Shown here piece by piece: positions 9,030 through 18,900 of a stretch of 64,000 nucleotides of DNA. The notes beneath the pieces were generated by a model, which worked only from the letters and a program-made list of their open reading frames with translations, ran no database searches and was not told where the DNA came from. The stretch's first letter is position 1, and every line of letters starts with the position of its first letter. The DNA comes from CAZNXJ01 sp964577115 (GTDB taxonomy: Bacteria; Planctomycetota; Planctomycetia; Pirellulales; Pirellulaceae): positions 1-64,000 of the forward strand of contig CAZNXJ010000024.1 of assembly GCA_964577115.1 (NCBI GenBank). Direction: 5' to 3'. Both the position numbers and the translations under genes were made by a program.

Positions 9030-9311
9030 ATGGCAACCGCACAAAAAACCACCGATCACGAAGTTATTCGGGCGTGGGTCGAGGAGCGAGGTGGCCGCCC
9101 GACAACCGTGAAAGGTACAGGAACCGACGGCAAGCCCGGTGTGCTGCGCATCGATTTTCCAATCGACGGCATGGACGAAGGGCTGGAGCCGATTGAATGG
9201 GAAGATTTCTTCGAAAAGTTTGAAGAAGCGAACCTCGCATTTCTGCACCAGGACACAACGGACAATGGTGAACTGAGTCGCTTCTGCAAGTTTATCGAGC
9301 GGGATGAGTAA
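9030..9311 (+). CDS. Small acidic conserved protein (often misnamed glucan branching enzyme)
   Basis: The product is 93 aa, preceded by AAGGAGAA about 11 nt upstream of the ATG. It contains TTDHEVIRAWVEERGG, GVLRIDFP and a strongly acidic/aromatic core EWEDFFEKFEEANLAFLHQ, ending SRFCKFIERDE. I recall a family of about 90-aa proteins with the HxxIRxWxExRGG...WxxFFxKF pattern that databases sometimes label '1,4-alpha-glucan branching enzyme', although it is far too short to be one. It lies 30 nt after the last CgeB gene and is probably in the same transcript. Its role is unknown; it may be a DNA- or stress-associated small protein found near unrelated genes. Confidence 0.75.
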   Translation: MATAQKTTDHEVIRAWVEERGGRPTTVKGTGTDGKPGVLRIDFPIDGMDEGLEPIEWEDFFEKFEEANLAFLHQDTTDNGELSRFCKFIERDE

Positions 9312-9344
9312 AGCGGCTCGACAGACCACCCTCCAGCGCGCCAT

Positions 9345-10169
9345 TCACGACGCCGGCTGCGTCTTCCGTGCATTCCGGGGAGCGGCCTGAACCTGGAGCA
9401 CTGGCTGCGGCCGCTCGCCACTGCATAGGACGACTAGCAGATTGGAGACGAGCGCCGCGCGCTCATGGGCTCCCAATTGAAAGCCGGCGGCATCCAGTTG
9501 GCTGATAGCGTCTTTGACGATTTCGACGGCGCCTTCGACGATCGTCTTGCGGGCATCGATCAGCGCGAGCGCTTGCTGCCGCATCAGCATCGCCTGGGCA
9601 ATCTCGGGGGCATACGTCAAATCATTGATGCGGACACTCAGGATCTTTACCCCAGCCGGCTCCACGGCACTTTGGAGCTCGCTCACATACGCGTCCGTCA
9701 CTTCGTCGCTTTCCGCCTTCAAGCAAGGTTCGTTGCCGTGCGGGGACTCGTAGGGAAACGTCGAGCTGACTCGCTTAATCACAGCACTGGCCTGATCGGT
9801 GATGAAGTCGCGGTAATTTTCCACGTCGAGCGCCGCGCGATAGGAATCCTCGACGCGATATACGACGACAGCACTTATCTGGATCGGGTTCCCATTCCGC
9901 TCGACCACTGTTGTCATGGGAACATCCAGTGTGGTGTCGCGCGTGGAAATACGTCGCAGCGAGCGGCCAATGGGGTGAATCCATCGAATTCCCTGCGTGC
10001 GAAGCGTGGTGATGTATTTGCCGAAACGCAGGACCACGATCTCTTCGCGCGGGTTAAGCACGAAGAAGCCAAACAGAAGGAGGGGCGGGAAGACGATGGT
10101 GCAGGCGATAATGAGAAGTAGCTCGAGACTCGGGTGCATTCCGATCGTATTGTCTTCACGCGTTCCCAT
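9345..10169 (-). CDS. SPFH/Band 7 (prohibitin/stomatin-like) membrane protein
   Basis: The product is 274 aa. One N-terminal membrane helix (LELLLIIACTIVFPPLLLF) is followed by an SPFH domain starting at NPREEIVVLRFGKYITTL, with IRWIHPIGRSLRRIS and a DYRDF-like segment ENYRDFITDQASAVIKR, then a helical region EIAQAMLMRQQALALIDAR. This is typical of slipins and prohibitins, which oligomerise in the membrane and organise proteases or lipid domains. The start at 10169 is supported by AGGCGG about 8 nt upstream; the ATG at 10139 is an alternative. No NfeD or membrane protease gene is adjacent. It lies 67 nt downstream of the MFS transporter on the same strand. Confidence 0.85.
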   Translation of the reverse strand: MGTREDNTIGMHPSLELLLIIACTIVFPPLLLFGFFVLNPREEIVVLRFGKYITTLRTQGIRWIHPIGRSLRRISTRDTTLDVPMTTVVERNGNPIQISAVVVYRVEDSYRAALDVENYRDFITDQASAVIKRVSSTFPYESPHGNEPCLKAESDEVTDAYVSELQSAVEPAGVKILSVRINDLTYAPEIAQAMLMRQQALALIDARKTIVEGAVEIVKDAISQLDAAGFQLGAHERAALVSNLLVVLCSGERPQPVLQVQAAPRNARKTQPAS

Positions 10170-10236
10170 GGCCGACCGCCTGCTGCGAGGGAGTCTAGTA
10201 ACGGCGTTGGACGCTGATCGCGTCACACCACGCTCG

Positions 10237-11610
10237 CTATTCGCCGGCGGCCGCCAGTTCTTGGGAATGCTCCGAGCTATCGACGGGCTGATCCACGTTG
10301 ATCAGGAGCCAGCCCACCGCGCCGGCGAACAAGACACCGCTGTAGACATAGAAGATCGGATCCCAGGAAGCGCTTTCGCTGTAGCCCCATGCTTTCATCT
10401 GGTCGACGAAAAAGCCGACGAACAGCTGCGAGGCAAGCGCGCCGACGGCGCCGAGTGAGTTCATCAGGCCGAATAGAGCACCGAGATGGCGGCCGCTGAC
10501 GTCGGCAACCGCCCCCCACCAGGAGGCGACGGTGCCAAAGGCGAGCAGCACCGAACCAGCGGTGAAGCCGGCGGCCACCATCGGGTCAGTAAACTGCGAG
10601 CCGAGGAGCAGCAGCGTTCCGCTGCTGGCCATCGCGCAAAAGCCAAGTCCGCTGCGGCTCCAACGCCGGTTTCCCGTGCGGCGGATGAGCGCATCGATGA
10701 TCCACCCGCCGCTGAAGCTACCCACCGCACCGGCCGCCAGGACGACGCTTGCCACGACCCCGGTCATCGCCGAAGTCATACCGCGACCTTGCTCGAGAAA
10801 CGTCGGATACCAGGTGAAATAGAAGTAAGAGTTGAACGCGCTACAGGCGAGCACGGCACCCATCAGCCACATGTTTCGGCTGGTGGCCACGAGCCGCCAG
10901 GGAATGGGCGGGTGTGCCGCCCCCTTGGGACGGTGTGCCGTCCCACGTTTGATCAGTTCAAGTTCCGCCGTATTAACCCGGGGGTGATCGGCCGGATCAT
11001 CGCGATACCACACGTAATAAATTGCCGCCCAGATGAATCCGGGGAGCGAAAAGAGAACAAACGCCCAGCGCCACCCGACGGCTTGGATGAGGTACGTCGA
11101 GGCGACCGGAGCGACGGCGGCACCGACGAGCGCCGAGGTGTTGATCATCCCCTGCGCAAACCCCCGCCGCTCGACTGGAAACCACGTCGCCAGAATGCGC
11201 GCGGTATTCGGATACGCTCCAGCTTCTCCGGCCCCAAATAAGAAGCGGATGACCAGCAGCGACATGAATCCCATGCTGGCGCCTGTCAACGCCGTGAATA
11301 CTGACCACCAGACGACGATTCGCGTTAGCACGCCGCGCGAACCATAACGATCGCCCCACCAGCCCATCGGCAATTCGAACAGCGAGTAGGCGACGGTAAA
11401 CGCGCCAAAGATCAGCCCCATGTGGCTGTGGGAAATCCCCAAATCCCGCTCAATGTCGAGAGCTGCCTTACTGATGCAAATCCGGTCGATGTACAGAATG
11501 AATGCCAGTACGCAGAGCGAAGTCAGCACCCAGAAGCGTACGGCGGTTGGGGCGGCCGGTTCTGCGAGATTCGGCTGAAGCGGCCGGTACGCTTGTGAAA
11601 CGTGAGTCAT
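10237..11610 (-). CDS. MFS transporter, anion:cation symporter (ACS) type
   Basis: The product is 457 aa with about 12 hydrophobic helices. Near the N-terminus YIDRICISKAALDIERDLG and then YSLFELPMGWWGDRYGSR follow the ACS-family pattern (glucarate, hexuronate, tartrate porters: the D-R in TM1 and the G-D-R-x-G loop between TM2 and TM3). RFLFGAGEAGAYPNTARI is the TM4 signature of the same family. It is divergent from the enolase-superfamily gene at 11884 across a 273-nt gap. That neighbour suggests the substrate is a sugar acid or other carboxylate, but this is inference. Confidence 0.87.
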   Translation of the reverse strand: MTHVSQAYRPLQPNLAEPAAPTAVRFWVLTSLCVLAFILYIDRICISKAALDIERDLGISHSHMGLIFGAFTVAYSLFELPMGWWGDRYGSRGVLTRIVVWWSVFTALTGASMGFMSLLVIRFLFGAGEAGAYPNTARILATWFPVERRGFAQGMINTSALVGAAVAPVASTYLIQAVGWRWAFVLFSLPGFIWAAIYYVWYRDDPADHPRVNTAELELIKRGTAHRPKGAAHPPIPWRLVATSRNMWLMGAVLACSAFNSYFYFTWYPTFLEQGRGMTSAMTGVVASVVLAAGAVGSFSGGWIIDALIRRTGNRRWSRSGLGFCAMASSGTLLLLGSQFTDPMVAAGFTAGSVLLAFGTVASWWGAVADVSGRHLGALFGLMNSLGAVGALASQLFVGFFVDQMKAWGYSESASWDPIFYVYSGVLFAGAVGWLLINVDQPVDSSEHSQELAAAGE

Positions 11611-11883
11611 CAGTTACCCGAGATGGTTATGGAATCCAATCGATTGCGGCGATATGCTACCACGGTCGCGAGACGCTTCACTAGACCGAAGGGCGGGAAA
11701 CGGTGGAATTGGTCGGTGGAGAATCGCTCTCCAACCGCGGGGTGACCGGTCGTACTGCGGCCCTCCGGTGTCCGAAATTCGCCGTACTCTCCGCGCACCC
11801 ACCACCCTCCGCCAACCGGCTGCTGTGAACACGCGGGCACTCACCGCTCCTGAATTTCTCTCTCCTGGATTTACCCGAGTCGC

Positions 11884-13011
11884 ATGAAGATCACACACAT
11901 CGAGACGATTCCTGTTCGCATTCCGCTGAAGCCCGCACGCCGAATGGTCACCGCGCTCGGCCAGCATATCGATTCTCCGTATGTGCTCGTACGCATCGGA
12001 ACCGACGCGGGTATTGAAGGCATCGGTGAGGCGACGGTGATGCCGAACTGGAGCGGCGAAACGATGTGGGGCGCTCGCGCCATCATCGACGAACGCTTCG
12101 CACCCTTGTTGATCGGCGCCGATCCAACCGATATCGCGGACATCGATCAGCGGCTCGATCGATCCGCGCGCCACAACTGGTTCGCAAAGGCCGCCCTGGA
12201 AATGGCCTGCTGGGATATTGCGGGCAAAGCAGCCGGTAAACCGGTCTACGAACTGCTCGGTGGCGCCGTCCGCCCGCTAACGATCCGCTGCCGATTCTCC
12301 ATGGGGGCGTACTCGGTCGAACGAGCGCGCGAACGCGCTCTGGAACTCGTCGCAGAAGGCTTCGACACGATCAAAGTCAAAGTCGGCGGCCGCGCGGAAG
12401 ACGATATCGAGCGCGTCCGCACGGTCCGCGAGGCGATCGGGCCGGAGCGAGCGCTTACGATCGATGCGAACTGCGGCTGGGATGCCGATACCGCCATCCA
12501 CTGCGTCAATGTGTTGGAAGACTGCCGGATCGCCCTAAACGAACAGCCGACGCCCGATGGCGACTACGCTTCGATTGCACGCGTGCGCCGCGAAACGAAA
12601 CCGCCCGTCATGGCTGACGACATGTGCTTCGACATGATCCACGCGCGCGAACTGATTCGCAATGAAGGCTGTGACGCGATTGCCGTCTACCCCGGAAAGA
12701 ACGGTGGAATCCGCAAAGCCAAGGCAATCGTGGAGTTTGCCGAGCAGCACGGGGTGGCCTGTAGCATCGGGTCGAACCTCGAATGGGATATCGGCACCGC
12801 CGCGATGGGCCACCTGGTCGTCGCCTGCCGGAACATGCAAGTCGAAATGTATCCGGGCGATATGCTGGGCCCCGAGTATCACGAAGTGCGCGTCGCCAAG
12901 AATCCGCTCAAAATCGAAGGCCCGCTGGTAACCCTCAACACGACCCCGGGGCTCGGTATTGAGGTCGATTGGGATGTCGTCCGCGAGTACACAGTAAAGC
13001 CGAACGACTAG
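11884..13011 (+). CDS. Enolase-superfamily enzyme, muconate-lactonising (MLE) subgroup type
   Basis: The product is 375 aa. The barrel carries the catalytic base motif KVKVG within DTIKVKVGG, then metal ligands in DANCGWD, LNEQP and MADDMCF, and a second lysine in VYPGKNGG. The KxK plus late-lysine arrangement fits the MLE subgroup (cycloisomerases, dipeptide epimerases, o-succinylbenzoate synthase relatives) rather than mandelate racemase, which would have a histidine there. A capping domain occupies the first roughly 125 residues. The nearby carboxylate-type transporter and amidohydrolase suggest a catabolic cycloisomerase. The exact substrate cannot be read from sequence. Confidence 0.85.
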   Translation: MKITHIETIPVRIPLKPARRMVTALGQHIDSPYVLVRIGTDAGIEGIGEATVMPNWSGETMWGARAIIDERFAPLLIGADPTDIADIDQRLDRSARHNWFAKAALEMACWDIAGKAAGKPVYELLGGAVRPLTIRCRFSMGAYSVERARERALELVAEGFDTIKVKVGGRAEDDIERVRTVREAIGPERALTIDANCGWDADTAIHCVNVLEDCRIALNEQPTPDGDYASIARVRRETKPPVMADDMCFDMIHARELIRNEGCDAIAVYPGKNGGIRKAKAIVEFAEQHGVACSIGSNLEWDIGTAAMGHLVVACRNMQVEMYPGDMLGPEYHEVRVAKNPLKIEGPLVTLNTTPGLGIEVDWDVVREYTVKPND

Positions 13012-13124
13012 GGCATTGATCAGACGATTATTCTACGTGAACCCGGCAGGCGTCCGCCCTTGTCGCTGCAGCGCGTGCGGTTTGCGCGAGCGCCCTCGCC
13101 CTTCACGGACAAACGGTTAGATCC

Positions 13125-13994
13125 ATGATCATCGACGTACATACACATACATGGCAGTATCCGGCGCACTTCAGCGAACGCTTTCGCGATCAGGCGCGGC
13201 GCGCACGCGCCGGCGTCGAAGTGGACCTCACAGTTCACTACGACGAATATCGCCGCACGGCGACGGAAGATACGATCACGATCGTGTTCGGCGGCAAAGC
13301 TCGACTGAGTGGCGTTTGGGTCGATGATCAGTACGTGGCCGATTATGTCGCCGCGCACCCTGAGAACCTAATTGGCTTTCTCTCGGTCGATCCGACGCAA
13401 CCGGGTTGGCAGGACGAACTGCGTCACGGCCATCAGGAGTTGGGGCTTCGCGGCATCAAGTTACTGCCGATGTATGCGGGGTTCGCGCCCGAGGACTCGC
13501 AGCTCGATCCGCTCTGGCGATATGCCGAGCAGCATCGCCTGCCTGTACTGCTGCACACCGGCACGACGTTCGTCGCGCAAGCGCCGCTCGAATTCACGCT
13601 GCCAAGACGGCTCGACCCCGTAGCGACTCGCTTTCCGGACGTTCCCATCATCATGGCCCATTTAGGCCATCCCTATGAAGGCGAAGCCATCGTCGTCGCG
13701 CGGAAGCATCCGCACGTCTATGTCGATGTCAGCGCGCTGCACTATCGCCCGTTTCAGCTCTATCAGAGCCTGATGCTCGTGCAGGAATACGGTATCTGGG
13801 ACAAGGTGCTGTTCGGCACCGACTATCCTTTCACCACCGTCGAAGCTTCGCTCAAGGGCATCCGAGGCCTCAATCAGATGGTCGAGGGCAGCCAGCTCCC
13901 GCGGCTCAGTGAAACGGAAATCGAGGCCATGATTTACCGCGATTCGCTCCAGCTGCTGGGGCTCGAACGCCCCACCGCCGAGCGCCCGGCGTAG
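13125..13994 (+). CDS. Amidohydrolase family 2 (TIM-barrel metal-dependent hydrolase)
   Basis: The product is 289 aa, starting MIIDVHTHTWQYP, where DVHTHT is the first metal-binding HxH of the amidohydrolase superfamily. GIKLLPMYAGF, PVLLHTG, PIIMAHLGHP and LFGTDYPF follow in the order usual for COG2159 proteins (decarboxylases and lactone hydrolases). It lies 113 nt after the enolase-superfamily gene on the same strand, so the pair may form a short pathway such as lactone formation followed by hydrolysis. The 30 residues after the HxH segment contain no extra metal motif. Substrate unknown. Confidence 0.85.
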   Translation: MIIDVHTHTWQYPAHFSERFRDQARRARAGVEVDLTVHYDEYRRTATEDTITIVFGGKARLSGVWVDDQYVADYVAAHPENLIGFLSVDPTQPGWQDELRHGHQELGLRGIKLLPMYAGFAPEDSQLDPLWRYAEQHRLPVLLHTGTTFVAQAPLEFTLPRRLDPVATRFPDVPIIMAHLGHPYEGEAIVVARKHPHVYVDVSALHYRPFQLYQSLMLVQEYGIWDKVLFGTDYPFTTVEASLKGIRGLNQMVEGSQLPRLSETEIEAMIYRDSLQLLGLERPTAERPA

Positions 13995-14022
13995 GCGCGT
14001 TGTAGAAAATCTTCGCGCTCAC

Positions 14023-15513
14023 CTATTTCTCGAGCTCGTCGGGAGCGATCTTCTTTCCTTCCCAATACCATTCGCCGTTCTGCTGAACGAGCAGCCGAGA
14101 GACGCTGCCCGGTGCGGGGTCCGCGTCGCGCTCGGGGATCCACTGCGCAAGTTCGGCTTGAATGGCCGAGAACTGCGGATTGCCGGCCAAATTGTTCCAT
14201 TCGTGCGGATCGCCTGCCAGGTCGTACAGTTCTTCGGAACCGTCGGCATAGCGGATATAGCGATAGCGCCGCGAGCGAACCGCGTGGTTCCCCGGATTGT
14301 GCGTCGTAATGGCCGGCCAAAGACGCGGCGCATTCGGGTTCTGAAGCTGTGGCACGAGGCTGTGCCCTTCCAGGTCGTCGCGAGGCTCGAGACCGCAAAG
14401 CTCGACAAGCGTCGGGTAGATATCGAGCAGCTCGGCGGGCTCGGCCGAACGTCCGCCGGCGGTAATTCCCGGTCCGGCAAAGATCAGGGGAACACGCGTC
14501 GACCGTTCCCAAAGCGTGTTTTTGCCCGTAATGCCTTTCTCGCCGAGGTGCCATCCATGATCCGACCAGAGCACGATGATCGTGTTCGAAGCGTGGCCCG
14601 TACGTTCCAGCGCGTCGAGCACTCGGCCAATCTGGCTATCCATGAACAGCGTGCTTGCCAGGTACGCGCGAACCAGCGGCTTCCACTGCTGTGCCTCGAG
14701 CAACCACGATAGTCGCGGCTCGGGAAGCTTCCAGTGCAACTTCCATGCAAACTCGGGGACGTCGCTGCGGTCATCGAAGCGCACGGCGGGCAGTTCGAGC
14801 GACTCCTCGGGAAACCGATCGAACCACAGCTGCGAGGCAAAACAAGGTACATGCGGAAGGCGGAATCCCACCGCCATGAAAAACGGGCGGTCGGACGGAA
14901 GATTCTCGAGCTGCTGAATTGCGGAGTCCGCAATTCGCCAATCGCCTTGCTGCCGATCGTCATCGGGAAACACTCCCCAGTCCATGGCTTTGATCGGGTC
15001 AGGGGTTTCCACGAACTTCTGCGGTGGGTACGGCATCGGCCCACGATCGCCCCAGACTTCGAACTCAGCCTTCTGCTCGTCGGCGGATAACGATCCATCG
15101 TGAAACACTTTGCCACACGTAAATGTGAAGTAGCCGTGGCGAGCAAAGTGCTGAGGCAACGTTACACGATCGCGCAGGTGCTCGACCTTTCGAATCCCTG
15201 GCTGGAGCGCATAGATGCCGGTCGTCGAAGGGCGCAGACCGGTGAGCACGCTGGCTCGCGATGGATTGCACAGCGGCGCCTGGCAATGGGCATTGGCCAT
15301 GAGCGTCCCCTGCGCCGCGAGGCGATCGATATGGGGTGTTTGTGCCTGCGGGTGTCCGCCCATGCAGCCCACCCAGTCATTCAGATCATCGATCGCGATC
15401 AACAGCACATTCGGCCGCTCGGCCGGTGCACGCTCGTCCGCGTACGCTCGGCCGGTCGCTAGCAGGACGGCGAGTCCCATCCCCAATCGCAAGATGTACG
15501 GCGCGCAGTTCAT
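14023..15513 (-). CDS. Secreted type I sulfatase, iduronate-2-sulfatase-like
   Basis: The product is 496 aa. A signal peptide (IL RLGMGLAVLLATGRAYA region) is followed by RPNVLLIAIDDLNDWVG, whose two Asp at about 42-43 are calcium ligands. The formylglycine site is CNPSRASVLTG, Cys82, in the CxPSR form matured by the formylglycine-generating enzyme. CGKVFHDG and HGWHLGEKG further on resemble iduronate-2-sulfatases. I chose the ATG at 15513 because GGAGG lies just upstream and the signal peptide starts there. The frame stays open for another 157 codons upstream without recognisable content. It probably removes sulfate from imported or surface-bound algal or animal polysaccharides. It is divergent from the PSD1 gene. 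Confidence 0.88.
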   Translation of the reverse strand: MNCAPYILRLGMGLAVLLATGRAYADERAPAERPNVLLIAIDDLNDWVGCMGGHPQAQTPHIDRLAAQGTLMANAHCQAPLCNPSRASVLTGLRPSTTGIYALQPGIRKVEHLRDRVTLPQHFARHGYFTFTCGKVFHDGSLSADEQKAEFEVWGDRGPMPYPPQKFVETPDPIKAMDWGVFPDDDRQQGDWRIADSAIQQLENLPSDRPFFMAVGFRLPHVPCFASQLWFDRFPEESLELPAVRFDDRSDVPEFAWKLHWKLPEPRLSWLLEAQQWKPLVRAYLASTLFMDSQIGRVLDALERTGHASNTIIVLWSDHGWHLGEKGITGKNTLWERSTRVPLIFAGPGITAGGRSAEPAELLDIYPTLVELCGLEPRDDLEGHSLVPQLQNPNAPRLWPAITTHNPGNHAVRSRRYRYIRYADGSEELYDLAGDPHEWNNLAGNPQFSAIQAELAQWIPERDADPAPGSVSRLLVQQNGEWYWEGKKIAPDELEK

Positions 15514-15970
15514 CAGGTCCTCCAGATCAGCGGTGGGGTGAATGCTGCAGCCTTCTTGTCGGCGATGCAATCCGAGGCGCGTGACGTCGTGGAGCACCCT
15601 CGCCACGCGGACACGATTCTCGGGAACCCCAATGGCATTGTCCAGAATTTCGTTTGCGGGCGGTTTCCCCACCCAGTAAGATGCACTGTAGAAACCCAAA
15701 TTGGCGACTCGCCCTGCCAGGGTCCCTACCCTGTGGCCACGCCGCGCCACAAGCCCATTCGAGTCACGCCAGCGGGTATCATGAAGGCATTCGCGACGAT
15801 TGGATGCCGGGTCGAATGAGCCATCAAACCCCAGCGAGCCGCCGCGCGCGTTCCCTGCACGCTGCGGTGATCGGGGCAGGTCGCAATAGGTTGTCTCCGG
15901 GTCTAACACGGGGCGCGCGCACTCTGCTTCGAACAGAGCTGCCGGCCACGGAAGCACAAGGAACTCGCGC
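15514..15970. other. Divergent intergenic region between sulfatase and PSD1 genes
   Basis: About 460 nt separate two divergently transcribed secreted-protein genes. Both strands are unusually open here, including a 157-codon extension of the sulfatase frame, but no frame shows domain motifs and the extension would bury the sulfatase signal peptide. The promoters of both genes must lie here. I see no convincing palindromic operator. Confidence 0.45.
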
Positions 15971-18900
15971 ATGAAGTCGCTCACCGCAATTCGCGAAAAA
16001 AGGATTTCTCATGCGCCCGTGCCGCGTCTCGCGGGCTGCCTGCTCTTTGTTGCACTGTTCATGTCGGCCGCGGGCACTTCGGCCGAGGAGCGATTGAAGT
16101 TCAATCGCGACATTCGTCCGATCCTGGCCGAGAACTGCCTGGCCTGTCATGGCCCGGACAGCCAACAGCGCAAGGCGGATCTCCGCGTCGACCTGCAAGA
16201 GTCGGTGGTGGAAAATGGGCTCATCGTGCCCGGCGATCCGGACAGCAGCGAATTCATTCGCCGCATTCTTTCCGACGATGAAGCGGAAGTCATGCCGCCG
16301 CCGTCGTCGCATAAGAAGCTGACGAACCAACAGAAACAGCTTCTCGTGCGCTGGGTGAAGGAAGGCGCCGAGTTTCAACCGCACTGGTCCTTTATCCCGC
16401 CGGAACGCCCTGAGCCTCCCGCGATTCGCCAGGAATCGTGGGTCCGGAATCCGATTGATCGCTTCATTCTGGCACGTCTGGAAGCGGCCGGCCTTTCACC
16501 CGCCCCGGAAGCCGACCGCCGGACATTGGCCCGGCGCGTCAGCCTTGATCTGACGGGCCTGCCGCCGTCGCCTGCGGACGTCGAACAGTTCGTGAACGAC
16601 ACCGCGCCGGACGCATACGAGCGTTACGTGGATAAGCTGCTCAAATCGCATCATTGGGGCGAACATCGAGCGCGCTACTGGCTCGATGCCGCGCGCTATG
16701 CGGATACGCACGGAATCCATTTCGATAACTACCGCGAAATCTGGGCCTACCGCGACTGGGTCATCAATGCGATGAACCAGAACATGCCGTTCGACCAATT
16801 CACGATCGAACAGCTGGCCGGTGACCTCTTGCCCAACCCCACGCTCGATCAGCTTATTGCGACGGGATTCAATCGCTGCAACATCACCACGAACGAAGGG
16901 GGTGTTATCGCGGAAGAGTACCTCGTTCTTTACACGCGCGATCGCACGGAAACAACCTCCGCCGTCTGGCTCGGCCTGACCGCCAATTGTGCGGTTTGCC
17001 ATGACCACAAGTTCGACCCGCTGACGCAACGCGAGTTCTACGAGATGGCGGCGTTCTTCAACAATACGACGCAGGGGGCGATGGATGGAAACATCAAGGA
17101 TACGCCTCCGGTCGTTCCGGTGCCGCTGGACGAAGACCGCCCGCGCTGGGAGGCGCTGCCCGGAGAAATTGCCGCAGCGCGTGAGGCCGTGGACCAGCGC
17201 CGCGAGGCAGCGCGTAGCGATTTCGAGGAATGGCTCGCCGCGGCGGACGCCAAGGCGGTCGAGGACATGATGCCGAGCGACGGCTTGCGTGGGCATCTGG
17301 CGCTGTCCGAGGGCAGCGGCATGCAGCTCGCCTGGTTCGCAGACGGCATAGCGCAGACAATCCAGCTCGCTCATCCCGTCACCTGGCAGCCGGGCCATGT
17401 CGCCGCCCACGCGCTGATCAGTTCGACCGACGCCGCGGTAGAAATTCCCTCGGCCGGCGACGTCGAGAAGGATCAGCCGTTCAGTTGTGCTCTGTGGGTG
17501 AAGGTTCCCAGCGGCGTGCAAAGCGGTGCCTTGGTCGCTCGCATGGACGACCAGAACGACTATCGCGGCTGGGATGTCTGGATCGAAAACTATCGCGTCG
17601 GCTCGCACCTCATTCATCGCTGGCAGGACGATGCGATCAAAGTCGTCGCGCGCGATCCGCTGACACCCGACCAGTGGCACCATGTGGTGATCGCGTATGA
17701 CGGAAGTGCGAAGGCATCCGGCGTAAAGATCTACGTCGACGGCCAGGCAAAGGCCGTCGATGTGTTCGCCGATGCTCTCCAAAACACAATCCGCACCGAC
17801 GTGCCGTTCAAGGTCGCTCAGCGGCATACCAGCTCGCGCATTGCGAACCTCGGCGTCCAGGACGTGCGCATTTACGATCGCGCGCTGGCCGAGTCGGAAG
17901 CGCGTGGATTGCAGCTGGCCACACGGACATTGTGGCTGATCGCCAAGCCGGCCGCCGAACGGACACCAGAGGAAACGGGGGAGTTGTTTCACTGGTGGCT
18001 CGAAACGCTCGACCAGCCCTATCGCCAGCGCAGCGCGATGCTGGCGTCGTTGGAGCAGGAAAAAGCGGCCATTCAGGCGCGCGGCACGGTGGCTCACATC
18101 ATGCAGGAAAAGTCCGAGCCCCCGACGGCGTACGTGCTGTTCCGCGGCGAGTACGATCAGCGGCGCGAGCAGGTGTCGGCCGACACGCCGGATGTTCTGC
18201 CGCCGATGCCGGCTCACCTGCCTCGCAACCGGCTCGGCTTCGCACAGTGGCTGTTGCTGCCCGAACATCCGCTGACGGCACGCGTCACGGTCAATCGCTT
18301 CTGGCAGGAGGTCTTTGGTACTGGTATCGTCCGCACGACAGAAGACTTCGGCATCACGGGCGAGGAGCCCTCGCATCCGGAACTGCTGGACTGGCTCGCC
18401 GTCGAGTTTCGCGAGTCGGGCTGGGACGTCAAGGCGTTTTTCAAGCTAATGGTGACGTCGGCTACCTACCGGCAAGCGGCGATGATTACGCCCGAGAAGC
18501 TTGAGAAGGACCGGGATAACCGTTTGTTGTCGCGCGGTCCGCGCTTCCGAATGGATGCCGAGATGATTCGCGACTATGCGCTTGCGGCGAGCGGCCTGCT
18601 GGTGCGGCGCATCGGCGGACCGAGCGTAAAGCCCTACCAGCCGGATGGCGTTTGGGAGGCCGTGGCGATGATCGGCAGCAATACGCGCGATTATCAGCAG
18701 GATTCCGGCCCGAACCTGTATCGCCGCAGTATGTACACATTCTGGAAGCGCAGCGCGCCGCCGGCGTCGATGGATATCTTTAATGCGCCGAGCCGCGAGG
18801 TGTGCACGGTGCGGCGCGAGCGGACCAACACGCCGCTCCAAGCGCTCGCCACGATGAACGATCCACAGTTCGTCGAAGCGGCACGGCACCTTGCCCAGAT

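Noticed and set aside
15514..15984. Sulfatase starting 157 codons further upstream
   Set aside because: It would place an unmotivated tail before a clear signal peptide; GGAGG supports the start at 15513.
16496..18376. Long 626-codon minus-strand frame opposite the PSD1 gene
   Set aside because: It is the antisense shadow of a well-supported PSD1 gene; the translation has no domain and is Arg/Val/Asp-rich, as expected from the complementary codons.
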